This document shows positions 33,485 through 43,660 of a stretch of 64,000 bases of DNA, in pieces; position 1 is the stretch's first letter, and every line of letters starts with the position of its first letter. The position numbers were made by a program, and so were the translations under genes. Under the pieces are notes generated by a model. That model was not told where the DNA came from. It did no database searches and saw only the letters and a list, made by a program, of their open reading frames with translations. The stretch spans positions 11,535,962 to 11,599,961 of the forward strand of contig OZ024933.1 of assembly GCA_964017235.1 (NCBI GenBank), written 5' to 3'. This stretch comes from Sabellastarte sp. h YS-2021. Taxonomy: Eukaryota; Annelida; Polychaeta; Sabellida; Sabellidae.

Positions 33485-34440
33485 CAGTTGCAAGGGAGGA
33501 AGCCAATGATAAAATTGTATCAGACAACAATGATTTTATTTTTCATTATTATTAACCACATTTGGAGTTTGTTAAAACTGTTAAAACACACATATTAGTT
33601 ACTGTTAAGACACCTACTGTACAATTAGTTATTGTTACCCAATAGTTGCTTTAATCAAAGTCATATTGCTACACTTTAACCTTGCTGCACAACAAACTAT
33701 GATCTTTTCAACTATGTATCACCATCAGTTAAACATTGGTTAAGCTATTTCTTCCCAATAAGTCAAGACTTTTAAGACTGCTGGTAAAAATCCTCAACCC
33801 CTATGTTATCACTAATATTATATACATTTACAATATATTAAAGACCCATAATGTAGTCACTACAGTTATCATTGTTTATTAAAGACATCTGGCTGACACT
33901 CATAACATGAGTCTGGTTGTGTAGCTTGTGAGAAAGCGTAATATGAATAATTGTAAGATCTTTTGACCTTTGCTTGACCTTGAAGGTCACTTTCTAAATT
34001 ATTACCAGATAGGTAAAGACTTTGAAGTAGATTGGAGTAAAACATGATGTTATACAAACTGCCCCAATTCTATATAATTACTAATTTATTAAAGTGGGAT
34101 AGGGTGGGTGGGTGTTTGCATGTGCATTCAAGCCACATGAACCTCACAACTAAGGTTTTAATACTATTCAATGTCTTTATAAAGACATATTGGCGGGAAT
34201 TTTTCCAGACAGTTCAACCCATTCACTCGAGTTTAATCAGCTACCTCATGAATATTCATGAATTCACCCATTTTTTGTAAATTATTGTCTGCACTCGTGA
34301 ACTAAAACACCTCTCAAGGTGATCTATTTCTGGCATAACTATTGCCTGGTTATAAACCAGTACATACTGTAATGCTAGAATTTAAAGCCTCCCCTTCAAC
34401 TGATCTAGTGCGCTACATTATATTCGCGTCACCACTAACA
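33485..34440 (-). repeat. Split direct repeats B3 and A3
   Basis: B3 (33485-34063) and A3 (about 34112-34440), joined by a 48-bp linker. They form a 954-bp unit nearly identical to the next one. It contains 'ttgaccttgaaggtcac', echoing the receptor-like half-sites of the satellite around it. Confidence 0.85.
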
Positions 34441-35393
34441 GTTGCAAGGGAGGAAGCCAATGATAAAATTGTATCAGACAACAATGATTTTATTTTTCAT
34501 TATTATTAACAACATTTGGAGTTTGTTAAAACTGTTAAAACACACATATTAGTTACTGTTAAGACACCTACTGTACAATTAGTTATTGTTACCCAATAGT
34601 TGCTTTAATCAAAGTCATATTGCTACACTTTAACCTTGCTGCACAACAAACTATGATCTTTTCAACTATGTATCACCATCAGTTAAACATTGGTTAAGCT
34701 ATTTCTTCCCAATAAGTCAAGACTTTTAAGACTGCTGGTAAAAATCCTCAACCCCTATGTTATCACTAATATTATACACATTTACAATATATTAAAGACC
34801 CATAATGTAGTCACTACAGTTATCATTGTTCATTAAAGACATCTGGCTGACACTCATAACATGAGTCTGGTTGTGTAGCTTGTGAGAAAGCGTAATATGA
34901 ATAATTGTAAGATCTTTTGACCTTTGCTTGACCTTGAAGGTCACTTTCTAAATTATTACCAGATAGGTAAAGACTTTGAAGTAGATTGGAGTAAAACATG
35001 ATGTTATACAAACTGCCCCAATTCTATATAATTACTAATTTATTAAAGTGGGATAGGGTGGGTGGGTGTTTGCATGTGCATTCAAGCCACATGAACCTCA
35101 CAACTAAGGTTTTAATACTATTCAATGTCTTTATAAAGACATATTGGCGGGAATTTTTCCAGACAGTTCAACCCATTCACTCGAGTTTAATCAGCTACCT
35201 CATGAATATTCATGAATTCACCCATTTTTTGTAAATTATTGTCTGCACTCGTGAACTAAAACACCTCTCAAGGTGATCTATTTCTGGCATAACTATTGCC
35301 TGGTTATAAACCAGTACATACTGTAATGCTAGAATTTAAAGCCTCCCCTTCAACTGATCTAGTGCGCTACATTATATTCGCGTCACCACTAAC
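34441..35393 (-). repeat. Split direct repeats B2 and A2
   Basis: B2 (34441-35017) and A2 (about 35066-35393), 953 bp. It differs from the preceding unit by only a few bases, which suggests recent amplification or recombination between repeats. Confidence 0.88.
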
Positions 35394-35971
35394 AGTTGCA
35401 AGGGAGGAAGCCAATGATAAAATTGTATCAGACAACAATGATTTTATTTTTCATTATTATTAACAACATTTGGAGTTTGTTAAAACTGTTAAAACACACA
35501 TATTAGTTACTGTTAAGACACCTACTGTACAATTAGTTATTGTTACCCAATAGTTGCTTTAATCAAAGTCATATTGCTACACTTTAACCTTGCTGCACAA
35601 CAAACTATGATCTTTTCAACTATGTATCACCATCAGTTAAACATTGGTTAAGCTATTTCTTCCCAATAAGTCAAGACTTTTAAGACTGCTGGTAAAAATC
35701 CTCAACCCCTATGTTATCACTAATATTATATACATTTACAATATATTAAAGACCCATAATGTAGTCACTACAGTTATCATTGTTCATTAAAGACATCTGG
35801 CTGACACTCATAACATGAGTCTGGTTGTGTAGCTTGTGAGAAAGCGTAATATGAATAATTGTAAGATCTTTTGACCTTTGCTTGACCTTGAAGGTCACTT
35901 TCTAAATTATTACCAGATAGGTAAAGACTTTGAAGTAGATTGGAGTAAAACATGATGTTATACAAACTGCC
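35394..35971 (-). repeat. Split direct repeat B1
   Basis: Identical to the B parts at 33485 and 34441 up to 'acaaactgcc', after which the recombinase ORF region begins. Confidence 0.88.
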
Positions 35972-35983
35972 AAACCCCAAATG

Positions 35984-37093
35984 TTAGGAAAGTAGTTTTT
36001 GAAAAGTTGTGGGTATAGTACTTGCAGCTTTCGGGGTGGAGTTCAAATATGACCATACTGCCTCACTACGCCAATTGCCATGCTGTTTAATCGCTGTCAA
36101 GCTTACATTGTTATCAAATGCAAAAGATGCCCCACTCCTTCTAAAAGCATGAAAAGTATACTCTTTTGGGTTCAAACCCAAGCCCACTATACACGTTTTG
36201 AAGAACGATCTAACTTTTATGGCAATTAATGGTACCCAACCTTTTTTGGTTCTAATTTGGAATAAAGACGAATCTTTAGAAGAATCTTTTCTGTCTAACA
36301 GCATGGTTTTTAAAGCTTGGACAGGACATAATTGTGGCTTTTGAAGTGTTGGAAGTTGAACCACCTGTATCTTACCGGCTGTTTGCATATTTTTTGCACA
36401 TGTCATTATTATGTGGACCCCAGGACTACCCCATATAAGGTCACCTACTACTGGGAATCTGGTTCTATCAAATTGCTGTACTGAAGGTGGAACTAACGAA
36501 GCCAAGCGAAAGAATCCAAAAAAGGAAGTCAAAAATAGGGCCGAAAATACTTGGCCATTATGTAATTTCCTTGCATAATCCACTAATTTTTTAAGTAATG
36601 CAATACTAATCACACCTTTGACTGACACTTGCATCTTAGCGTTCATTTGTACAGACTTCAACAACAATTGTACCTTTCTACTGGCAAAAGCTGAGATTGG
36701 CCACCCAAATAGACCAAAGTAGTGCTTTAATACTGATACATGATTACGCAGCGAAGCAATTTTTAAATTATTTTGAGCTATATATTCTAAATATACTATT
36801 ATTGTCCTAGGTGCATGAGGAATTGTAATGTTCATATACACCATAAAGGCTAGGAACAGCTTGAATGTCATCAAGTACGCTGTGGCCGTTCTGGGTCTGA
36901 GTCCAGTAGCAATACGTTTGTCAGCCTGGTCAGCCAGTTGCTGCATCACTGGGGAATCTACAATGAGAAAGACTGGCAGCAGAATTCTGTTGAACTGACA
37001 TCTTAATATATATAAATACTTTTTGTAAGCCCTTGCTACTAAATCTGAAAGTCTGGTATCAACATTTCTGAATTTACCACTTGCCAAGAACAA
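35984..37093 (-). CDS. Ngaro tyrosine recombinase (YR)
   Basis: 369 residues. The N-terminal half is a core-binding domain (about 50-150) and the C-terminal half the catalytic domain. Active-site residues visible are Arg196 (FFGFFR), His315 and Arg318 (HAFR), His338 or Trp341 (QHGNW) and the nucleophile Tyr349 (WSYL). Such enzymes join the circular cDNA of DIRS-order elements to the chromosome in place of an integrase. The start overlaps the end of the RT ORF by 55 bp in another frame, an arrangement usual for this order, so expression probably relies on frameshifting or reinitiation. No stop or frameshift is present, so activity is possible. Confidence 0.92.
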   Translation of the reverse strand: MFLASGKFRNVDTRLSDLVARAYKKYLYILRCQFNRILLPVFLIVDSPVMQQLADQADKRIATGLRPRTATAYLMTFKLFLAFMVYMNITIPHAPRTIIVYLEYIAQNNLKIASLRNHVSVLKHYFGLFGWPISAFASRKVQLLLKSVQMNAKMQVSVKGVISIALLKKLVDYARKLHNGQVFSALFLTSFFGFFRLASLVPPSVQQFDRTRFPVVGDLIWGSPGVHIIMTCAKNMQTAGKIQVVQLPTLQKPQLCPVQALKTMLLDRKDSSKDSSLFQIRTKKGWVPLIAIKVRSFFKTCIVGLGLNPKEYTFHAFRRSGASFAFDNNVSLTAIKQHGNWRSEAVWSYLNSTPKAASTIPTTFQKLLS

Positions 37094-39783
37094 TTTTTTA
37101 AAACTTGGACTTCAGATATTTGCAACTCCTTGTAAACTCTCCATCGTGACAAAATGTCTGCATAGACATTATTCAGACCTTTAATATGATTCACCTGCAA
37201 CTCTATATTATATGCTGCCGTATACAGCCATACAGAACGCAATACAGCCATAAGCAAGGGATCTCTCGCCTTATAACTGTTAAATACATTCACAACTGCC
37301 CAATTATCACACCAGATCAACACGGTTTGATTTTTAAATTTTTTGCACCAACACCGTATTGTTAGTAAAATATTTGCTGCCTCAAAATGTACTATGGAAC
37401 CTATTTCTTTTAATGCTTCAGGAATCATACATGTAAATACTTGATTACCCCATTTCGCTCCAACTTCATATAATGAAGCATCTATAAAAACTTCTTGGGG
37501 TTTCTGATATTTTTTATGTATTTCTACCGTACCATTAAATCTTTGCAAAAATTGATTACACCAGTTTATATCACGAAAAAAGGCTGATGGCAATTGTACC
37601 ACACCCTTCTGAGGGGCGCTGCGTAATACAGTTAGAATTCTGTTGATAAAAATCCTGGCTGGCCTTACACATCTGTGTATGTATAACAACTTCCCAGTCA
37701 GTTTTTGTAGCTGATTTTTGGTGGCATGAGTCTGAGTTGCCCATTTTTGACATAATTCTACAATTTCTTGCATTTTGACTTCTGGAATTTTCAAAACTCC
37801 AGTTAACGCATTAATTTGGATACCCAAGCATGTAATTTGGTTGTTTGGCTCTTCGACCTTTTTCATATTTATTGGAAGACCAACGTATTGTAATATATTC
37901 AATAAAGCCTGAAAATGCGAATTTGCCAGAGCTGGGGGAGCCACCCCAACGTAATCATCCAAGTAATTTATAAGCCAATTTCCCCGCTTGCATAGCGTAA
38001 ACGTAACGAGATCGGTGCACATCTGGCACGCTGCCGCCCCAAATTTAAATCCAAACGGAACGCTTACGTCAATAAACGTCTCATTCCGCCAACATAAACC
38101 CAATAATGGATAATATAAGGGGTCTACTTTAAGGTTACGGAAGGCTCTTTCCAGATCCACCTTATAAAGCAAACAAGTAGGACCATACTCCTGAATTTTT
38201 TGAACCACTTGGTCAATAGTAGGATATTGCAATTTAAAGGGTATGTTATCATATATATCTGCCGCCACACAGCTATTAACACTTTGACCTATAGGCCATG
38301 AGAGGTCAACAATAATTCGAACCCCACCATCCGGCTTATCCCTTGCCATCAACGGTGAATAGTGAGTCTGATCAAATGGTGAATTTTTAAAAGGGCCATA
38401 TATCGAATTTTTCTCCCTTTCAACCTTGAAATACTTGTCCACACCTTGTGGCCGTAATAGAGCAGAAGCATGATTTTTTGTAAATGAACTAAATTTGAAA
38501 ATTTGGTAATCCACTCCCAATGGGAACCCAAACTCCACATATTCTGCTAAAATTTTAAGATCATAGTCTTTAACCAGTTGTCGCCAAGCTGGAACCTGCA
38601 GTCCAGATGGTACGGCAATACGTGCCTTTTGATAGTTAGGTTGATTTGTACTTCTAACCGCCTCGTGTATGTCATGAAGCCACTGGCTAGAGTTACGAAA
38701 TTCTATAGCTTGATTTTTAGCCGCACAATGAATAACTGGGATTTTTTCTGGAATAAATCCAAAGTCGCGTATTAAAGGTTTTTCATGTTCATATTCCTCT
38801 GAATACGGTGTTACCTGTGTCAAGGTTGTGTTTTGGTTCATATTAGGGACTATATGACTAAATTCACTTCCCGTATTGCATATACCTAGATGTGAGGTTA
38901 CACCTTGTCCTTCCATCTCATAAAGGGGGTGTGTTTCCATTTTACAATCTTGAATTTCATCAGTCTGTATTTTTTGATATTCATTTATTCTAGTAACTTG
39001 ACTATTATGATCACTAATATCACTAAAATAACTTAAACTACTGTACAGGTAGTTGTGAGATTCATGGGCGACAGTATCACAAGTTTCAGAGTTAGCAGTA
39101 AACCTGTCAGAACTACTGTCAAGAGTAGGTGAGTCAAGCGATGCTACCATGTTCTGAGCAGTGCAAAATGCACTTACCTGGCACTTCAATGCAAGATGTT
39201 TAATCAAACATGAATTAGAATTGTTAGTATTATGGACCAAAGTGTCACTTCTACTATACGTTAATTCCAATTCTCTACTTTCCTGTAGTAAGTTGCTTTC
39301 GACTTGTATAAGGGCATTTATTCTATCACTGTCATAACAATTAATGTTAGAAGCGTTTTTATTAATCTTAAGCCCCATTATATCATGACATATCTTTTCA
39401 GTCCTTGACAGACTTATTATGATTTCCTCTAAATTATTAATAGTATTATACTCTATTTCTCGTACTTTTGAACTTGTATTGCCACGCTTGGGTGTGGCCC
39501 CTAAATTTTCACAACTACTGATTACACCAACTTCAGTGCCCTCAGTAGAATACGGTAAGCTGTACCTAACAGCATGACAACCACCACTAATTGCCTTACT
39601 GGCACTATGTAACATAAACGTGTCTGCAAGTGGGTTCAAACTAATTTGTTTTTCTACAATTTGATTTTTTGCATAATGAAATGTTCTTGCTAACGGATTT
39701 AACTTTAATCTGCTAGTTTGTTGATTTTGTTGTACATTAATGTTGTCTAAGCCGTAGCTAGTATACAAAGTACTGCTTAGCAT
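37039..39783 (-). CDS. Ngaro reverse transcriptase and RNase H
   Basis: 914 residues. The first 360 residues are low in recognisable features. The RT palm follows, with Asp543 (YKVDLERAF) and the YLDD box at 607-610; these copy the element RNA into DNA. RNase H lies at about 760-880 with Asp768 (VFIDAS), Glu801, Asp826 (WCDNWAV) and Asp876 (VYADILSR). The palm motif DGGVRIIVDLSWPIGQSVN is of the DIRS/Ngaro kind. It starts 22 bp after the gag stop and overlaps the recombinase ORF. The ORF is complete. Confidence 0.93.
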   Translation of the reverse strand: MLSSTLYTSYGLDNINVQQNQQTSRLKLNPLARTFHYAKNQIVEKQISLNPLADTFMLHSASKAISGGCHAVRYSLPYSTEGTEVGVISSCENLGATPKRGNTSSKVREIEYNTINNLEEIIISLSRTEKICHDIMGLKINKNASNINCYDSDRINALIQVESNLLQESRELELTYSRSDTLVHNTNNSNSCLIKHLALKCQVSAFCTAQNMVASLDSPTLDSSSDRFTANSETCDTVAHESHNYLYSSLSYFSDISDHNSQVTRINEYQKIQTDEIQDCKMETHPLYEMEGQGVTSHLGICNTGSEFSHIVPNMNQNTTLTQVTPYSEEYEHEKPLIRDFGFIPEKIPVIHCAAKNQAIEFRNSSQWLHDIHEAVRSTNQPNYQKARIAVPSGLQVPAWRQLVKDYDLKILAEYVEFGFPLGVDYQIFKFSSFTKNHASALLRPQGVDKYFKVEREKNSIYGPFKNSPFDQTHYSPLMARDKPDGGVRIIVDLSWPIGQSVNSCVAADIYDNIPFKLQYPTIDQVVQKIQEYGPTCLLYKVDLERAFRNLKVDPLYYPLLGLCWRNETFIDVSVPFGFKFGAAACQMCTDLVTFTLCKRGNWLINYLDDYVGVAPPALANSHFQALLNILQYVGLPINMKKVEEPNNQITCLGIQINALTGVLKIPEVKMQEIVELCQKWATQTHATKNQLQKLTGKLLYIHRCVRPARIFINRILTVLRSAPQKGVVQLPSAFFRDINWCNQFLQRFNGTVEIHKKYQKPQEVFIDASLYEVGAKWGNQVFTCMIPEALKEIGSIVHFEAANILLTIRCWCKKFKNQTVLIWCDNWAVVNVFNSYKARDPLLMAVLRSVWLYTAAYNIELQVNHIKGLNNVYADILSRWRVYKELQISEVQVLKNCSWQVVNSEMLIPDFQI

Positions 39784-39805
39784 AGGCTGTGAACTACTAT
39801 ACGTA

Positions 39806-40843
39806 TTAAACCCGCTGTTCTTTTTTACCCGTATTCACCTGGTCTTGCTTCATGCTAGTTTGACTATTTTTCTGCCGCAAACATTTTGATGCTGGGTGGT
39901 TATATTTTTTCCCAGTTTCTTTCAAACAATATGTACAACAATGCATATACAAGATGCCATTGACTACATGATCATTGTCAATTCTGCAAAAGCCTTTGTT
40001 AAAATGGCTACAAGTTTGACTACTCATACCCCCTGTTTGTTTCTGACCTTCTACTATTCTTTGCGTATATCTACACTTAACTTTCTCTATTAAATCTAAT
40101 CTATCCCACGAGATTTTCCCTTTTTCAATTTCTTGTAGGACTGCAGCGTGAGCCCTTCTTGCTGTCATGATATTTAATTCTATGGCATCTTGCATAAGCC
40201 AAGCGTAGTACTGTAACATGGATTCTCTAAGTTTTTGATCTTTCTCTTCTAGTGTACATAACAAAAACCCTTGAACCCACTGGTCATTTGACAACTCATC
40301 ATATGTCGGCTGTTTACTGCCGATAGGTACTGAACAAAAATCCTGAGGCCAATTTACTTGAGTTCTAATTTTTGTGACACCAGCTCTATATCTACCAGAT
40401 TTTAATGTAGCAAGTGGCTTACCTGATCCATCAACTCTTGAAGCATTCTGATACTCATGAAGTCGTCTGGCAACCTCAGCTTGAATACGGGAGTCTGTCT
40501 TCAGTGCTTCAAATGATGGCATTCTATCAGGCTTGCTGGGTGGAGGTTCATTCACAGAATTAGTAGCTTTAGGTGAACTATGAGCCGAAGGCAAGGCAGA
40601 AATGTTCTGAATACTAACTTTTTCTTCTTGTTTACGTAATCGTTCACCATGATCTTCTAGTTGAGCACACATGTCCTTCACCACATTTAACAGAATGTCT
40701 AATTTCTGTGACACTGTCGCCTCTTGACTGTCTGGACCAGTAGTCTGCAACTGTGAACCTCCATCCTCAGCATGTGATGTCAGTTCATTGTTTTTATCAG
40801 TTTGTTTATTCTTTGCACTACTTTTATTACTGCCACCCGCCAT
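39806..40843 (-). CDS. Ngaro gag-like ORF
   Basis: 345 residues, first ORF of the element, opened by an ATG near the A1 repeat. The N-terminal third is polar with a Lys- and Asn-rich start. The C-terminus holds a Cys/His cluster (CSHFNKGFC, then HCCTYCLK and a final C), likely a zinc-binding nucleic-acid site packaging the RNA. Gag proteins of this order are poorly conserved; the assignment rests on position and the Cys/His cluster. Confidence 0.8.
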   Translation of the reverse strand: MAGGSNKSSAKNKQTDKNNELTSHAEDGGSQLQTTGPDSQEATVSQKLDILLNVVKDMCAQLEDHGERLRKQEEKVSIQNISALPSAHSSPKATNSVNEPPPSKPDRMPSFEALKTDSRIQAEVARRLHEYQNASRVDGSGKPLATLKSGRYRAGVTKIRTQVNWPQDFCSVPIGSKQPTYDELSNDQWVQGFLLCTLEEKDQKLRESMLQYYAWLMQDAIELNIMTARRAHAAVLQEIEKGKISWDRLDLIEKVKCRYTQRIVEGQKQTGGMSSQTCSHFNKGFCRIDNDHVVNGILYMHCCTYCLKETGKKYNHPASKCLRQKNSQTSMKQDQVNTGKKEQRV

Positions 40844-40965
40844 TCTGAAATTATAATACAGTTAGCAACCACCGTTTATGATGGGGAGAAACCTATATTC
40901 TCACTCAAAATTCAAAATTTGAAAGAATAAAACAAATAAAGTTTCTCCCGATCAGTCAACAGTGT

Positions 40966-41290
40966 TGTTTGCATGTGCATTCAAGCCACATGAACCTCAC
41001 AACTAAGATTTTAATACTATTCAATGTCTTTATAAAGACATATTGGCGGGAATTTTTCCAGACAGTTCAACCCATTCACTCGAGTTTAATCAGCTACCTC
41101 ATGAATATTCATGAATTCACCCATTTTTTGTAAATTATTGTCTGCACTCGTGAACTAAAACACCTCTCAAGGTGATCTATTTCTGGCATAACTATTGCCT
41201 GGTTATAAACCAGTACATACTGTAATGCTAGAATTTAAAGCCTCCCCTTCAACTGATCTAGTGCGCTACATTATATTCGCGTCACCACTA
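40966..41290 (-). repeat. Split direct repeat A1 (5' end of the Ngaro element)
   Basis: Same sequence as A2 and A3, from 'tgtttgcatgtgcattcaag' to 'gcgtcaccacta'. The satellite resumes directly after it. Confidence 0.88.
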
Positions 41291-43660
41291 AAACTCACTT
41301 ATTATTGGTCCTAGAGGTTTTGGATGGTATACCAACATATAGGAAATCATGGCCTGGGAATCTTTTGGTATGGTTAGATTTTACCTTGGGCCTCTCCTTC
41401 AAGGTCAAACGAGGATAGCCAAACTGAAAAGTGCTTATAACTTGCTTTTTATTAGTCCTAGAGGTTTGGGACGGTATACCAACATATAGGAAGTCATGGC
41501 CTGGGAATCTTTTGGTGTGGTCGGATTTAACCTTGGGCCTCTCCTTCAAGGTCAAACGAGGATAGCCAAACTGAAAAGTGCTTATAACTTGCTTATTATT
41601 AGTCCTAGTGGTTTGGGATGGTATACCAACATATAGGAAATCATGGCCTGGGAATCTTTTGGTGTGGTCGGATTTAACCTTGGGCCTCTCCTTCAAGGTC
41701 AAACGAGGATAGCCAAACATAAAAATGCTTATAACTCGCTTTTTATTGGTCCTAGAGCTTTGGGATGGTAAACTGACATGTAGGAAATCATGGGCTAGGA
41801 ATCTTCTGGTGTGGTCGGATTTGACCTTTGGCCCCTCCTTCAAGGTACAACGAGCATAGCCAAACTTAAAAGTGCTTATAACTCGCTTATTATTGGTCCT
41901 AGAGGTTTGGGATGGTATACCAACATATAGAAATTCATGGGCTGGGAACCATCTGGTGTGGTCGAATTTGACCTTGGGCCCCTCCTTCAAGGTCAAATGA
42001 GGATAGGCAAACTTAAAAGTGCTTATAACTCGCTTATTATTGGTCCTAGAGGTTTGGGATGGTATACCAACATATAGGAAATCATGTGCAGGGAATCTTC
42101 TGGTGTGGTCAGATTTGACCTTGGGCCTCTCCTTCAAGGTCAAACGAGGATAGGCAAAGTTTAAAGTGCGTATAACTCGCTTATTATTGGCCCTAGAGGT
42201 TTTGGATGGCATACCAACATATAGGAAATCATGGGCTGGTAATCTTTTGGTGTGGTTAGATTTGACCTTGGGCCTCTCCTTCAAGGTCAAACGAGGATAG
42301 CCAAACTGAAAAGTGCTTATAACTTGCTTATTATTAGTCCTAGCGGTTTGGGATGGTATACCAACATGTAGGAAATCATGGCCTGGGAATCTTTTGGTGT
42401 GGTCGGATTTAACCTTGGGCCTCTCCTTCAAGGTCAAAAGAGGATAGTCAAACATAAAAATGCTTATAACTCGCTTATTATTGGTCCTAGAGGTTTGGGA
42501 TGGTATACCAACATATAGGAAATCATGTGCAGGGAATCTTCTGGTGTGGTCAGATTTGACCTTGGGCCTCTCCTTCAAGGTCAAACGAGGATAGGCAAAG
42601 TTTAAAGTGCGTATAACTCGCTTATTATTGGCCCTAGAGGTTTTGGATGGCATACCAACATATAGGAAATCATGGGCTGGTAATCTTTTGGTGTGGTTAG
42701 ATTTGACCTTGGGCCTCTCCTTCAAGGTCAAACGAGGATAGCCAAACTGAAAAGTGCTTATAACTTGCTTATTATTAGTCCTAGCGGTTTGGGATGGTAT
42801 ACCAACATGTAGGAAATCATGGCCTGGGAATCTTTTGGTGTGGTCGGATTTAACCTTGGGCCTCTCCTTCAAGGTCAAAAGAGGATAGTCAAACATAAAA
42901 ATGCTTATAACTCGCTTATTATTGGTCCTAGAGCTTTGGGATGGTCAACTGACATGCAGGAAATCATGTGCCAGGAATCTTCTGGTGTGGTCTGATTTGA
43001 CCTTGGGCCCCTCCTTCAAGGTCAAACGAGCATAGCCAAACTTAAAAGTGCTTATAACTCGCTTATTATTGGTCCTACAGGTTTGTGATGGTATACCAAC
43101 CTATAGGAAATCATGGGCTGGGAACCTTCTGGTGTGGTCGGATTTGACCTTGGCCCTCTCCTTCAAGGTCAAATGAGGATAGCCAAACATAAAAATGCTT
43201 ATAACTCGCTTATTATTGGTCCTAGAGCTTTGGGATGGTATACCAACATATAGGAAATCATGGGCAGGGAATCTTATGCTGTGGTCGGATTTGACCTTGG
43301 AGCCCCCTTCAAGGTCAAGCGAGGGTAGTCAAAGTTAAAAGTGCTGATAACTCACTTATTATTGGTCCTAGAGGTATGGGACGGTAAAGCAACATGCAGG
43401 AAATCATGGGCTGGTAATATTTTAGTGTGGTCGTATTTGACCTTGGGCCTCTCCTTCAAGGTCAAATGAGGATAGGCAAACTTAGAAGTGCTTATAACTC
43501 GCTTATTATTGGTCCTAGAGGTATGGGACGGTAAAGCAACATGCAGGAAATCATGGGCTGGTAATATTTTAGTGTGGTCGTATTTGACCTTGGGACCCTC
43601 CTTCAAGGTCAAATGAGGATAGGCAAACTTAAAAGTGCTTATAACTTGCTTATGAGTCAC
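41291..43660. repeat. 147-bp satellite array 1b
   Basis: About sixteen units continuing the array broken by the Ngaro element. A block of three units is repeated in tandem with a 441-bp period ('atgtgcagggaatcttctgg' at about 42084 and 42525), a higher-order repeat. Units at the right end diverge and fade out. Confidence 0.92.

Larger units (their letters stand above)
33485..41290 (-). mobile_element. Ngaro-type tyrosine-recombinase retrotransposon
   Basis: A 7.8-kb element inserted in the satellite array, reading right to left. Its layout is A1 (40966-41290), gag, RT-RNase H, recombinase, then B1-A2-B2-A3-B3. These split direct repeats define Ngaro/PAT elements of the DIRS order, which integrate as circles with a tyrosine recombinase and leave no target duplication; none is seen here. 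All three ORFs are intact. The usual form ends at B2, so this copy carries one extra A-B repeat. No methyltransferase segment follows RNase H, which favours Ngaro over DIRS or PAT. Confidence 0.92.

Noticed and set aside
33485..35393. The 954-bp tandem copies as an ordinary satellite
   Set aside because: Their two halves flank the Ngaro ORFs in the split direct repeat order (A1 ... B1-A2-B2), so they are terminal repeats of that element.
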